A stretch of 64,000 nt of DNA, from contig OZ234495.1 of the NCBI GenBank assembly GCA_965153455.1, positions 14,194,875 to 14,258,874 on the forward strand, given 5' to 3'. A model generated the notes under the pieces. The model searched no databases, was not told the origin of the DNA, and saw only the letters and a list, made by a program, of their open reading frames with translations. Made by a program: the position numbers and the translations under genes. Positions 13,111 to 25,851 of this stretch are shown piece by piece. The stretch is from Sphagnum compactum (lineage: Eukaryota > Bryophyta > Sphagnopsida > Sphagnales). Each line of letters begins with the position of its first letter. Positions within the stretch are counted from its first letter, which is position 1.

Positions 13111-14681
13111 AATAACAAACCTTATCAAGTTAATAATCAACAAGTTCAATAAACAACAAACCCTTGTGAGGTAGTGTTCAACAAGTGCATGCAAGAGGTG
13201 ACAACCTAAATTCAAAGCTTTGATGTTTTAAGGTGACAAATAATTTTAAGCTAATAAAGATTTGGCTTAAGATGACAACAAGAAATTGCAAGTGAATGAC
13301 GACATTAAAAGCTAGATCAAATGAAAGCAATCCCAAAATCAATGAAGAGGCCCCACTAGTGAATAGTTCCCTTGTCACGTCTAATGCCTAGCTAGCCTTA
13401 ATTTGGGGGCCATAGGATTGTAATGAAATCAACTTCTTGTATTTTTTGAGTTCAAGTAAGGGTTGTTGTAGCCCCCTACTCTAGGTGGCAAATTGGCAAA
13501 TTTTCGTTATGTAAAAAACTAGTAATTGAAAGTGTAGGCAATTCCCAAGAATTGTCAATAAATAAATAAAAATCCTTGTAATAGGTATGAATGAATATGC
13601 ATTTAAATTTGTATTGATAAGCAAATTTTTAATAACTTTCAAAACAAGTATGGTTTTTTTTCTTTTTGAGTGTGTTGGTGGTGTATTTATGTGTAGCGTG
13701 CAATGATGAAAATTTTGCATGTTGTGTTGTCTTATGTGCTTGCACAATGATGCACAAAGAAGCATCATTTCCCAATATTTTGAGCAAAACACCAATTCAA
13801 TATGCTTGGAAGTGGTATATTATGAATTATATAATAAAATAGTTGTGTTTATTTGTGTCATTTGAACCTACCTTTTCCAGGCCTACCAACCGTGCTCTCT
13901 TCCTCTACTCACTTACTTGAACATGACAAGGCATATTAACATGTTTCTTTTCATGTCCATGTTATCAATGTTAAAGTAAACTAACAACCAAACTTTTTCA
14001 AGCCTTACTAACTAATAATCCCTTTCCCCTACCCACCTACATGGACATGAAAAGAACTAATTTTGAGATGGATAAATAATGATGAATTATTGAGAACCGT
14101 GTGGGAACATAAGAGAGCCTTGCCCTTGGGGCCAAGCGCATTACACCCATTGAGATTAACAAATACAAATTGGAAAGGGAGAGGCCAAGTGGAAAGAAGA
14201 AAGGAAGGGTAGAACCCTAATTCATTCAATCATCGGGGGTGAGAAGCATGATAGATAAGGCACTTGTGATTTGGAGGTGAAATAATGCTGCAAAATTTTG
14301 TGTTTGCATGTGAGATGTGTGCAGCTGTGCATGGTTTGCTTGAGAAGGGTTTGCTTGAGTTCAACTTAAATGGCTTCTAGAGTAAAAGGACATTTTGATG
14401 GCTTGTTATGTTTTCCAGAGCCACAATATACCCTGTATCCAAAGCTCCAACTATGACCCTTGTTTGCAAGTCTTGAGATTCAGAGGCTGAAATAGAGAAC
14501 CCATCACAAATAAGAATTCTTCATTTTGGAAAGAAATACCTTGTATAAGTCTGGGTCCCAAGTTATGAACCATCACATCATCACTAATTCACTGCATGAA
14601 GGGGTGGGGACTCAAAGAATTACAGCTTCAGTCCTTCATGGGGACATTGTTCCAGGAACCCATTGTATAACAGGAAGGAAT
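13111..14681. other. Intergenic DNA and probable 3' region of the endosulfine gene
   Basis: No gene recognised. Near 13942-13962 and 14041-14058 is a short inverted repeat built on 'tcttttcatgtccatg'. DNA just below 14682 should hold the 3' UTR of the minus-strand endosulfine gene. No clear poly(A) signal was assigned. Confidence 0.35.
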
Positions 14682-16669
14682 TCAATCTACTGCAATGTCT
14701 GCCACATCGCTTGCAGCAGCTTCTTCAGGTTCACCTGTTTCGAGACCAGCTGATAAAATGTTAGTTTGATTATGGTTTACACCTCGTCAAATCAGCTAAG
14801 CATCTCCAATTGGTACACCCTCTAAGAAATAGACAACAACTTTCAATGCCGGGTGACAGCTTGCATCATCTTAATCCCACAGCAAGATCACCAACTGAGA
14901 ATGTTCCAGAGTTTGACCTAATCAAGAAGTATCTCAGCTCAAAGCTCCCATAATCCAGAAGAGAGCGAGCACACAACAATTAGAGGTTGTTCCATCTAAT
15001 CTGCAAACAGTTGTGACCAAGGGAAATGGCTACAGGGACAGAGAAATCCAATAAATGGACCACAAACAGCGGTGAACATGAACAAATATAGGGAATAACT
15101 ATCTTTTATCTGGAAATTGGACACAGAAACCAAATGTTGACTCACCTTCGACTTCGCCATCTGCAGGGAGAAGGGATGATCGTCTAGATGGGAGTGATTG
15201 ATGAGGCGTTGGCTGCACATCATAGCAATAAGGCCACCATTTTATTATACATTCTACTGTTCTGATTGCAATGTAGTGCTAGAAAAATATGTAGAATTAT
15301 ACCATCTGGGCATGGGATGGGGGCTGCACCTGAAGTTTGGGTCGGAGAGCTTCCATCATGCTGCGTGGCTTGTGACCTGGAGGCTCTCCCCCCTGCTGCT
15401 TCAAAACCAAATGAGCTGATGAGCTATCTTTCACAAGAGTATACAACAACTTGAGGTTGTTTCTAGCCCTGCAATAGTGAACCTGAAGGCCACTATGCAT
15501 AAAAGCAACTCTTACACCCAATCCCAGGTCATAATCCCCTCCTTCAAAAGTATACAATATGTTGCCATACCATATCAACCTTTCAGAAGGTTTGACCAAA
15601 ATCCATTATGCGTACATAATCCAATCAAATGGGATTAGATCTGTTCTCTAACAAACCTCCACAACATCCCATAAAAGTGCCAAGGGCATGGTTCATCATG
15701 TGAACATATCACCCAGGCTATCGAGTTAACATGAGGAATTCACTGCAGTCTGAGAGAACATGCTGTCCACAGAAAAGTGAAGGCAACCTTTCCCAGTGCC
15801 CAGTCTGCTGAATCAAAGAATGCACGCTCATGATCCTGGAAACCCACATAAAGACCAATTGACTTCAGCATTTAGGTACTTGTGTGATAAAACACTCTGT
15901 CCTTCAATTACAAAAATATGAAAGAGACGAATGACAAACAGAAAAAAACCTTCTCACATTAGCCATCAGGATGTACAGACATATATGTGTTACATACAAT
16001 AGGTAGAAATTTTCACTAGCTTTCCAGACCTATGTATGCAGAATATGGTCATTGACATTCATCAGAAGTTGTTGAAAGAGTGTTGGCAAAGAGATTGGTG
16101 GCCTGGAGTGTCCTAAGCTTACATCAAGTTTTTAGGTCCTCACAACAAGTACACATATACCCACAATTCACAATAGAAAACTACATAGGAGAAAAGATCT
16201 CATGCATCATAGCATTGCAGTCTGCTCTCTGTGCTATTCTCTTATGTTGTTTTTCCTGTTTGTCAAACAGAATGGAGCTATAGAGGAGAGGCTCAGAGAG
16301 CTAGACAGTTTACAGCTATGCATTGTGCAACTGGATCCACCCCGGATAGATAGATAGAGGGAGAGAGAGACCTGTGTGAAACCAGAACAACTAGGTGGGC
16401 ATGGAACTGACCTTAGAAATGAGTGGCGGTTTCTTGGGCATCAGACCACCATATTTCTTCTTCAGAATTGCCTCCTACAAATGACCCAAAACCCAAATGG
16501 ATCATGCTCAACAAAAGGGAAGAGGGTGTACAGATCATGACACAGTGTTTTTCCCCTGAACAAGGCTTGAAATAAGTACCTCCTCAGCAAGAGACGGTGC
16601 TGCTGCTGGTGTACTGATGATGTCTTTGTGATTCGAATCACCAACACCATTATTCTCTCCATCTTCCAT
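14682..16669 (-). CDS. ENSA: Endosulfine/ARPP-19 family phosphatase inhibitor (6 exons, 129 aa)
   Basis: Coding exons on the minus strand: 16580-16669, 16412-16474, 15788-15835, 15330-15398, 15146-15212 and 14682-14734. All junctions are GT-AG and join in phase (390 nt). The protein has an acidic N-terminus, then LKKKYGGLMPKKPPLISK (about 34-51), then the family signature FDSADW at 58-63 with the key serine at 60, then EALRPKLQ and a short SRR-containing tail. In animals and yeast this serine is phosphorylated by Greatwall/Rim15 kinase, and the product then inhibits PP2A-B55, favouring mitotic entry or quiescence. The same role here is inferred from the family. Length is normal for plant members. 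The start is the first ATG in frame, followed by MEDGENN; the last two junctions are fixed by the conserved PTP..SRR and in-frame tail. Confidence 0.93.
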
Positions 16670-17260
16670 TCTCCCCACCACCCTTTTCTTTCTGGGTTTT
16701 GCCAAACTTCTTTATTCTGGAAATCCTAATGGCAGCACAAGGGAAACCTACTGTAGTTGGAGGTCTTCCAATCTAGAACTCAACGACGTTGCCCAGATTC
16801 TTCTTCCTGATCCGTCTCTCTCCTTGCAAATCTAGCATCAGAACAGACTGATTGATGAGGATCACGAGTGAGCATGACCCACACCCACGTCTTCTTCGCC
16901 ACACCCACGTCTTCTTCGCAGCAAGCAACCCATAAAACGCGTGATCAAAAGGGGGATGGATTTAGGGTTTGCTCCAGAAATGAATACTATTCTTCACCTG
17001 AGGATACCTACCCAGAACAGTATCCATCCAGAGAATAAGACCTGGATCCTGTGGAATCTTGGCATTCTTGAGCATCTTAAGATTTGTTGCTTTGAAGTGC
17101 AAGCTCCAGATTAGTTCTGAATTTTTTGCTTTGAGAAAAGGCCCCCGTTGAGCATAAAAATCTGAGGGAGGATTAGAGAGCTCAGAAGTCTTCATCTTCA
17201 ATCTCAATTCTGAACTACCCATTTCATGGAGTTGACAGTGACCTCTTCAATTGGTAGTGT
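16670..17260 (-). promoter_or_regulatory. Leader and promoter region of the endosulfine gene
   Basis: This lies directly upstream of the minus-strand start codon. A direct repeat of 'cacacccacgtcttcttcgc' occurs at about 16880-16920, and the sequence is less AT-rich than the flanks. No TATA box or transcription start could be assigned. I found no match to the MSA consensus here, unlike the CDC20 upstream region. Confidence 0.4.
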
Positions 17261-18418
17261 GTTGAAATGTCATCATCATCACGGATCATCTCTCTTCTGT
17301 TCAGCTTTCTATGTTTCTTGAGAGACCCTGAAGAACCTCAATCTCTCTCCAATTTGAAGATGTTTTTGGTGTTTTGTCTGCAATTCTGGATGTGTGTATT
17401 TTGCAATCAAGCTGAGGCGGGAGTTTGTTTTCAGATAGTACATTTCAAGGCCATAATTGGTGGGATGGCATCAATCTATGCCACATCCAGGAAGGAACAT
17501 GGAGGATGATGCTTGCCTGGAGAGTGTTTCAACAAAATCCTCAGGTCTATACAATATGGTGTCTCTTGGGCTGCCTGCCATGATCCTGCAACATTCTAAA
17601 TTGTGGGCAAATTGCTTGCAGTAGACATTGCAAATATTTTGACAAATGCAACAGGAATGTGGGTATGCTCTGTTTTGCTGGCACCTTCTTGACATAGGTA
17701 TGTCTCCAATTCAGATCTTAAGCTGCAGAATCCCAGAAATGTGATGAGCATGGCTATCCACCATCCTGCTAAAACCATAAGAATAGCTAGCTGCCCTAAA
17801 CATTACTCAATTTCACTCCCATGGCTCCAAAGCCCCCCAAGTGCAAGTGTGCAGGTCACCACTATGGAGCTAATTACAGCAGCTCCACCAGTGCTCAGTA
17901 TGTGGCCCAACAAAAGAAAATTGGATTGAAGAAAAGTCAAAACATGCCGGTTTGGTTCAGCGAAATGGTTTTGGCCCAGCATTTTTCCAGAGGATGGTTG
18001 GTACAAGGCACAGCAGAGCCTAGCTAACACCCGCTGTTAGCTGGCTAGATAGTTTGACTGGTCCCATTGGGTTGCTATTACTAGTCTCCCACCTGTTTGC
18101 GGTACCAGTTTTAATTTTATGTGTGGGGTTGGAAAAAAAAAGTAAAAAACTAAACTTGGATGAGAGAAATATATTTTTGCAGGGTCACATACTGAGTACC
18201 ATTGGAGCTGCTCTTAGTACTGAGGTTTGAGGATGGAAGAAACCCACTACAAATGATAAAGCATCTTGCAATGGCAAAAGGCCAAAGCTGATGCCACTGG
18301 AGGTCATTGGAAAGCTTCCTTCATATGTGAATTCCAAGCTCATCCTGAGGATGCAAGCACCTTCAGCCCCATGGTTAGTTCTTCCAACTTCCGATCATCT
18401 GCACAAGGTTCCTGCAAT
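17261..18418. other. Intergenic DNA, no gene seen
   Basis: Base composition is balanced and short frames are open on both strands, but none matches a known protein and none has convincing splice context. Near 18000-18060 'gctagctaacacccgctgttagctggctag'-like complementarity forms a short palindrome. Confidence 0.3.
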
Positions 18419-18525
18419 ATGAGCCTGGCTAGCTTTGAATTTTCCAGATCCAAACCCTTTCATTGGATTCCAGACATGCCCTGGACAAGGCTCTCATGAC
18501 ACTGTTCAAAGCTAGCCAGGCTCAT
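18419..18525. repeat. Foldback with perfect 21-bp arms and 65-nt loop
   Basis: The arm at 18419-18439 (from 'atgagcctgg' to 'ctttgaa') is exactly complementary to 18505-18525. The loop contains further weak complementarity (tccag against ctgga). The RNA from either strand would form a hairpin of about 107 nt. It could be a young miRNA-like hairpin or a tiny transposon with terminal inverted repeats. Confidence 0.8.
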
Positions 18526-21500
18526 GTTCTTTCATGCCGATTGCTCGTTGTGCCAGTCCTTCTTTTCTTGATTGATTGAGTCATAATTATCATCATGACC
18601 ATGTCCTCCCATCTTGCATTTGATCTGAACCAGTTCATGAGCATTGTGTTACAACAATCCTTAACAAACATGGTACATGGTTCAATGTGCATGATACAAA
18701 TGCACAAGAATTGGTAAATTGCCAAAGCATTTTCTTTTAAGTCTTCCACAACATCGCTCCTATGGTTTTCTTCCATGACATGCGCAAAGACTGTAATCAA
18801 GATGTAGCCTACAAATTCATCATTTGCAATGAATTTTTTTATAAAAATCAGCCAAAACAAATCACAAAAGTCCAAAGATACAACTACATTCTAATGAGAT
18901 GAGATGAGAGTGGCATCAAGGTGCAATTGTGCTGGAGGGAAATAGATACATTCCTTTAACTTAAATGGCCATTTTATAGGCTTTTAGTTGTCTTTTATGG
19001 TTTTTTGGCCTAAAATCTAACAATATGAAGATGTGATGTTAATTGTACTAAGTTTGGACTATCTCTAGCTTGCCAAGTAGTGTTAAGTAGATGGTTGCCA
19101 CATCATTTGACACTTAGGATTTGGTGATAGCTATCATTGTAGGTGTGTTCATCATTTTACTTTTGGAGAAGTTATGTATGTTTTTGAGTCTTTGGACTAA
19201 CTCTAAGTATGGGGGGTCCCTTAAGTAGGAATCTGTAAGGGAGACAATTATTTAAAGAATAGTAATGTCACAAAAAGACTAAATTAGAAGCTGATCAAGT
19301 TCAAAAGATTTCTACAAAGTGATTTGGTTATACTAGAAGTTAATCAAATTGCTCTAAAAAACCCATGCATAAAGTTACAACACACTTAGTAAGCCATGAG
19401 TGAGGAGAATATCATTTGATGATCAACAAGGGCTTTAGTTGTAAACATGAGGAAAAGACATATATCATAAGGAACTTGACAAATATGTTATTTATAGTGA
19501 TTATAAAATAGTCGTAGCCACAATGAATGAGAATTATAACACTAGCTCATTGGATGGATGAAACCCACCTAAAAGGGAACTATCCTTCAAAAATGAAAGG
19601 ATGTTGGATGGAAATGAGTTGAGTCAGGAGGTGATATGATCTCTAACATTGATCATAGAATACAAGTTGATCAAAAGACATACCATGGCATCGTAAAAGC
19701 TAGGTGCCTTTTGACCACCCAATGATTTGTTGGGCAAAAGAAGTTTCATGCATGAATTTTAAAATTGAAAATGTTAACTTAGGGTTTGATATAACCAAGT
19801 TTTGAAAATCATTTGTTTTTTTCATTAGTTATTTTTAAAATGTGATAATTGTTCTACCAACTTGCCCCTTATGGCAAATTCACACCAACAAAAATTTAGA
19901 ATAAATATTGCTCCATGAAATTCCAAAAAAAAGAATTCACAATTCATGGTAAAACCTTATGAACATTCTTCAAAAATGTGAGACCGAATGAAAATTACAT
20001 CTTATTGTACTCTCTCCCTTATAGGTAGAGCCAATAAATAAAACATATTTCTATTGGGCCTTTGTGATTGTGCAATTTTTTTTGTAACAAGTTAACTTTA
20101 TATTACATGTTCTAATGTGCCTATGTGCACAAGTATATGTCCTAACTCTATGTTTGACCTAATACATAGCTATGAGAATTGAAAATCAACTTATGAATCA
20201 CTAAAAAGTGATACTTGTTATCTCTTTTTATGGGAGGACACTTGTTCATTCAAAATTCCCTATGTAAATAATCCATTTTATTATTTGCATCACAAGTGTT
20301 CCCAATATTCACTAAAGCATGAATTTCCAAAAAAATTGCATTAGTCTAATCATAAGCCTTTGTTCATTCAACAAAACACATCACCAAATTTTAGTTGTTT
20401 TTGAAATTTGAATGTTATCATCATAGAATATCATGTGCACGTACTACAATTGATGGTTAGTTTTGACACTAAAGTGTGAATTTGAATTTATTTAAGTTGT
20501 GCAAGCAAAATAAGGTTTTTTTTTTTTTTTTTTTTTTTTCTGACACATAATGCTTCATAAAAATTTGTCACTTTGTGTTTGATGTACTTCCAAATCACTC
20601 TTCTTTAGAGATCCTTTCAATGATATAACAACCCCTTAACTTACCTTATGATTTCCCAACCATGCTCCATTTTTTCTCTGTCATTTGCAAAAGTGATGTT
20701 ATTGAAGGTGTTAAAATTTTTGTAGAAATTGGTAGGAATTCTAATTATATTTCATCAAAATCTTTAATTGACATCATCACCTAAATTTGTTCAATTGGAT
20801 CATGCAAGTATTCACCATTAGTCAAATTCAAAAAAACTTGCTAATAGTTCATGAGGCAAATTTTTGACCCATATTTTGAAAACATGAAACATGAGTTGAA
20901 GTCGCTTGAAAACAAAAAAATAATTTGGCTTATAAATTGTTGGTCAATGCACAAGTTAGAGGTTTTTTTTTAATGGATGAAAATTGAATTCCCATATTTT
21001 TATTATGATAATTCATATGTCAAAGTTACTACTTGAAGACATTATATTTTAGAGGCCATTGAAGTGTGGTTAGCAATATCCATTGAAAAACAAATAAACA
21101 ACATGGCTAATCATATCCATTTTGATTTTTCTAAATTGAAACTTTGCTTGAAAATTATGTATTCAAGTCTTTGAATCTTGGAAATACATGAAATGTCAAA
21201 CTAACATGATTGTCAATGGTTGGGGAAAATGTGGATTGTTGAGGCCATTCCAATAGGATTTCAAGTAGGCCCATGATATGGAACCAAACATACGTGGTTT
21301 ATTTTTTGTTGATGATCATGACATACATGATGAAAACCTTGGAAATTGGGACTTGGAAGAGCTATTTGAGGATGATAGAATTGTGGAGCTTATGGTAGAG
21401 TGCATTGTAGTTTGATGTCTATAGTTTCATTTCAATATTGTTAAAATCCATTGTATGCATTCATCTCTCAAATCCAATTTCATGTGACAAGATTCTTGAA

Positions 21501-21849
21501 TTTTTTGTGTCTACAATTATTTTTATAATGATTCTAATGACACATAGATGCATCAAAGTTTTTTGTTTTAGAATACAACAAACTTTGATTTTTCAACAAA
21601 ATTAATTAATGTGATTTTTAAAATTTTACAATTTCAACAATTTTCTTGTTGGAAATTTTCAAAAATTTCAACAATTCATTTTTAAATTAATTTATGTCAC
21701 TGAAGATAATTTAATTATTGCTGGAATCATAAAGGTAGGCTATTACAGAGAGGGTTTTAAATTTACTTACATTTTAAAATTATTATTAAATTTTTTAAAA
21801 AAAAAATCACTGTGCCACCTGCATCACTTTTTTTAAAGAATTTTTGTTT
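18526..21849. other. AT-rich intergenic DNA, no gene seen
   Basis: The longest frame is a minus-strand stretch of 117 codons at 18522-18875 with no recognisable domain. A pure poly-T run lies at about 20517-20539. The rest shows no coding or repeat structure that I can name. Confidence 0.35.
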
Positions 21850-21992
21850 GCATCCAAAGTGGCAATACATCCATAGCAAGAAGATGTAGAAAAATTGGCT
21901 ATCGTCCTCAGGAACGTTTTAGCCAAATCTGGCTATCAAACCAGATATGGAATACAAAACTGTAATCATCTTTCTATGTCTTTGTCTCCACA
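21850..21992 (+). mobile_element. MITE-like repeat family M1, copy 1
   Basis: Shared with 55805-55952. Both read 'ccaaagtgg', 'atccatag', 'agatgtag', 'ttagccaaatctggctat', 'ctttctatg/ctag' in the same order. Terminal sequences here ('gcatccaaag' and 'ctccac') are decayed relative to the GTAGCCAAA termini of the other copies. Similarity continues past the right end to about 22070. Confidence 0.6.
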
Positions 21993-22327
21993 CTCAAAAC
22001 CAAATATAGAAATTTGGCGATTTTTAGTAAAAAAATAATTTCTGACATCTGGCAAAATGAAACCCTCCAAAATCACTTCATTTTTTAATTTTTAATTGTA
22101 ATGTCGCTTTTTGGCGAAATTTCGCCAAAAAAAAAACAACTTCTCCCCACTTTCCCAACATCATCAGGATCACTGTAAATTTGAAATTTGGACCAATAAA
22201 AATAAAATTAAAAAAAAATAATTAGGAAAAAAAACCGGTTGTAACAGACTCTCATCAGTAGGTCCCTACCTACCTGCCTAGTCACGAATGCGGTCGGGCG
22301 GTAGGTAGGTAGGTAGGAAAGTTTTTC

Positions 22328-22337
22328 GACCGTTGGC
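22328..22337 (-). promoter_or_regulatory. MSA-like element (inverted) upstream of CDC20
   Basis: On the minus strand this reads GCCAACGGTC, close to the mitosis-specific activator consensus YCYAACGGYYA, with the AACGG core intact. It faces the perfect copy 11 bp away. Confidence 0.5.
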
Positions 22338-22347
22338 GTGCAGGGTT

Positions 22348-22358
22348 CCCAACGGTCA
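22348..22358 (+). promoter_or_regulatory. MSA element upstream of CDC20
   Basis: CCCAACGGTCA is a full match to the MSA consensus YCYAACGGYYA, which binds three-repeat MYB factors and drives G2/M transcription in plants. It lies about 630 bp upstream of the CDC20 start codon. With a 5' UTR intron it would be near the transcription start. Confidence 0.65.
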
Positions 22359-22986
22359 CGACAAAATTTTGCTACGAATTTGTGTGGCGGCAGCTACGCG
22401 ACAATCTCTTCTCCCCCTCCTCCTCGCGCTCACAAATGTTCGAGAAATTTTTGTACCCGCTGCTTTCTTTCTGGACCTCCTCCTCGAGAATTAATTGCAA
22501 AAATTGCACAAGAAGGAACAACATTAAGAAGATCTTGGATCGTATTGGAAGCGCAACAACAGACAGACAGCCAGCGATCGATTTCTTGAAGGGCATTTGT
22601 CTCTTTTTTTTTTGGCCTGTGTAGGACAGGATTCTTGACTACCAGGCCAAAAAAAAAATGAACAGCCCAATAAGCTCTCTTACTTACTTTCTTACTTTAC
22701 TAAGCTCTCTAAGCCTTTAAATTTGTTGTGCGTATGTATGTATGTATGTATGGTTTTTTGTAGATCCTCAGATGGTTGTGTTTTGTTTTCTTTTTTGCCG
22801 GTTTGTTGAGAAATCGTTTTGTTTGACTCTGTTTAGGTGTCGGGATTTCAGGTTCATGGCTTAGAGATTTTTTTGTTGATTTTTATACTGTTGTTGAAAT
22901 CGTAGGCCGAATTTTGTTTGTTTGGTTTTGGGGTTTTTTTTTTTTGGGTGCTGTGTGTGGGTTGTGTTTTTTTGGTTGCAGGTGGT
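22359..22986 (+). promoter_or_regulatory. CDC20 5' leader with probable 5' UTR intron
   Basis: A GC-richer stretch (22360-22560) follows the MSA elements. A T/G-rich tract then ends in 'ttggttgcag' at 22972-22981, an apparent 3' splice site only 5 nt before the ATG at 22987. The matching donor was not fixed. A TATG microsatellite lies near 22735-22752. Confidence 0.45.
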
Positions 22987-25851
22987 ATGGCGAAGCTGGT
23001 GTGCGTGACTCCATCCAAAAGTGGGTGCAAGGATCGTTCATGGGGTTGGTGTCGTCTCAGAGACCAAGCGTCTTCTCCAGAGGCACCTTCTAGAAAAACA
23101 CCCAAGGCCAAAAATTCTGGCAGACAGGTGGATGGCCAAAACCCTAAATTTAGGGTTTAGGGGGAATTCTGTATCTGGATTCTTCGACAGTGTTTTTTTC
23201 TTCCCTGGGAGAAAGGAAATCTAGAGATCTTTGGTTCCTGTTTTGCAGTAGTTCAAGAAATTGCTAATTGGTGATGAAAGGAATATGTGTGTATCTACGT
23301 GGTTGGAATTCTTATTCTTCTTACGTGAGACTGCAAAATAGGGTTTCAATGGTTTTCAAGGGTTTCGTGTGCATGATGGCAGAGTGATCGATTCATCACT
23401 GATCGCAGTGCAATGGATTTTAACATCGCAAATTACATGCTTGGCGCCAAGGAGAACAACTGCTCTGTTGATTCTTCTGTCCATTCTCCTTCTGAGGTGA
23501 AAGCTCTGAAAATCTTTTCCTGAAGAATGAATGTTGAAATGATGTATGTAGTTGTTCCTCTTTCTTTGTCTAACAAAATTGTCATTCTATGTTTTTCCAA
23601 TGAACTCATTCTTTCTTTTACACACACCCAACCAGCCAGCTTCTGAAACAAACGGGTACTACTTCTCTCCAATGTGTACTGTTGTCTGTCAGCAGCTGGT
23701 GTTTTTTTGTAAATCTACAACCTTGAATCATTCGCTGAAGAAAGCTTCATGGATCGGTGGAGCTGTGTGATCCTGTAGTTCTCCCCTCCAACCCCTAATT
23801 CTTTCAATTCTTCTAGATCAGTGAGGAACAATGGCATGAAGAAGAAGACGAAGAAGAAGAGTGAGCTCAATTGTTTCTGATTGTTAATACGTGTCATCAC
23901 ACTTGTGTGCTGATTACAGGAAGAATACAAGAAGCAGCTTGCGGAGAATCTGCTACAAGCTGATAATGGACAGAGAAAGAGCCGCATTCTTGCTTTCAAG
24001 AGCAAGCCACCAGCTGGTTTTGAGAATGACAGCAGGAAGCTTCTGTACACCCAGAATGTGGCAACAGGACAGATGAAGCCTAGAAAAGTCTTCCGTCATG
24101 TTCCACAAACGGCTGAGCGCACTTTAGATGCACCTGATCTTCTCGATGACTACTACTTGAATTTGCTTGACTGGAGTGCCAACAATGTGTTAGCTGTTGC
24201 TCTTGGCAATACTGTGTATCTCTGGGATGCAACAACAAGTTCGATTGAGGAACTGTTGGTGGTTGATGAAGAGGGTCCAGTCACAAGTGTTTCCTGGGCA
24301 TCTGATGGGAAATACCTCGCAGTCGGATTGAACAATTCAGTTGTTCAATTATGGGATACACAGTCCCTACGTCAGGTATTCTTATTGTTTTTCAACCCCT
24401 CATTGATGATGTATCTATCATGCAGCAGATCTGGAATCAGGGTTCCAGGATTTGCTTGCTGTTTTAAAACTGTAAACCTGTACTTGAGAGCTTGGTTGCT
24501 GCAGGATGCATCAAGTCTGATGAGTCTGATGATGAACTTGTCATTTTGCAGTTGAGATCATTGAAAGGTCACAGTGCTCGTGTGGGAAGTCTGGCTTGGA
24601 ATGGGCCAATTCTTACCACTGGTGGACGTGACAATCTCATTCTCAACAATGATGGTATGGATTTGTGAAACCTTGCTGGAAAAAAACCTTTACCAAAATT
24701 TGAGCATTTGAAAGGCTCGAAAACTAAGTCTCCCTAAGTAAGTACCCATCAACTTGATGCTCTGTTAGCCCTGACCTGGATTTGGAATAGTCATGCAGTG
24801 AGGATACGAGACCACATAACGGAAAGATTGGAGGCACATGAGCAGGAGATATGCGGGCTGAAATGGTCACCAACAGGTCAACAACTAGCAAGTGGTGGAA
24901 ATGACAACCTGGTCCATATCTGGGATGCAGCAGCAGGAGCAGGAGGGTCAATTCATGGACCTAGCCCATACCTCCACCGCTTTGATGACCACCAAGCAGC
25001 TGTGAAAGCTTTGGCATGGTGCCCATTCCAAAGCAACTTGCTTGCCTCTGGTGGTGGCACTGCTGACCGTTGCATCAAGTTTTGGAATACACATACTGGT
25101 GCTTGTGTCAATAGTATTGACACTAAGTCACAAGTACAAATTCTTCACTTAACCACCCTCAAAAGACTGCCACTTCTACCTTCTCACCTTCACATAGTAT
25201 TTTTTTGAGTATATCTGATGTATGTATGTATTCTTCAAGGTCTGATGTATGACTGAGAACAAAAAATGCAGGTTTGCGCTCTGCAATGGAGTAGGCATGA
25301 GCGAGAGATTTTGAGCTCACATGGATTCAGCCAAAATCAGCTATGCCTGTGGAAGTACCCATCTATGGTCAAGATGGCTGAACTCACTGGCCATACATCG
25401 AGGGTGCTTCACCTTGCGCAGGTATGTATGATTTTCTGTCATATTTCGATCAGGTTCATTTGTGCATGTCAACCTCTGAAGCTGAGCTGACATGCATTTG
25501 CCACCTGAGACTTCAATTTTCCTCTGGCACTAATGTGTCCATGGTCTCTGAATTGCAGTCTGTCATTTCATGCAGTTTATTGGTTATGAAATGAACATTT
25601 TGCAAGGGAAAAAACATTTTCTTGGGGAATTGTGATTCATAGCAACTTGGAATAATTTTTCTTCACAAATAAACTGACAGTAGTACACTTCTTATTTCTA
25701 CATGTTGCAGAGCCCAGATGGATACACTGTGGCCTCAGCAGCAGGGGATGAGACTCTACGGTTTTGGAATGTTTTTGGTGCTCCTGAGACCACCAAGATT
25801 AAACCGAAAGATGTCTGTGGTGGTCTCAACTGCCTGTCTCGCATCCGTTGA
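22987..25851 (+). CDS. CDC20: CDC20 / Fizzy, WD40 activator of the APC/C (7 exons, 479 aa)
   Basis: Exons: 22987-23127, 23383-23496, 23920-24375, 24552-24654, 24799-25133, 25272-25421 and 25711-25851. All introns are GT-AG and phases fit (1440 nt including stop). The protein binds and activates the anaphase-promoting complex and recruits substrates through its WD40 propeller. The C-box-like DRFITDR is at 49-55 and a KEN box (AKENN) at about 70-72. The MAD2-binding-type motif RILAF is at 107-111. The propeller fills roughly 145-470 with typical strings ([34 protein letters not shown]), and the protein ends in the Ile-Arg tail. The family C-box normally has proline where this one has Thr53. Exon 1 is the least certain part, chosen because ATG 22987 and donor 23128 keep phase with the C-box exon. 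Confidence 0.95.

Noticed and set aside
18522-18875. 117-codon minus-strand frame as a gene
   Set aside because: No domain, no splice partners, AT-rich composition and a low-complexity C-terminus; no support beyond length.
22918-22986. Earlier in-frame ATG (22918) as CDC20 start
   Set aside because: The extra residues come from a T/G-rich tract that looks like the end of a 5' UTR intron; ATG 22987 follows the probable acceptor directly.
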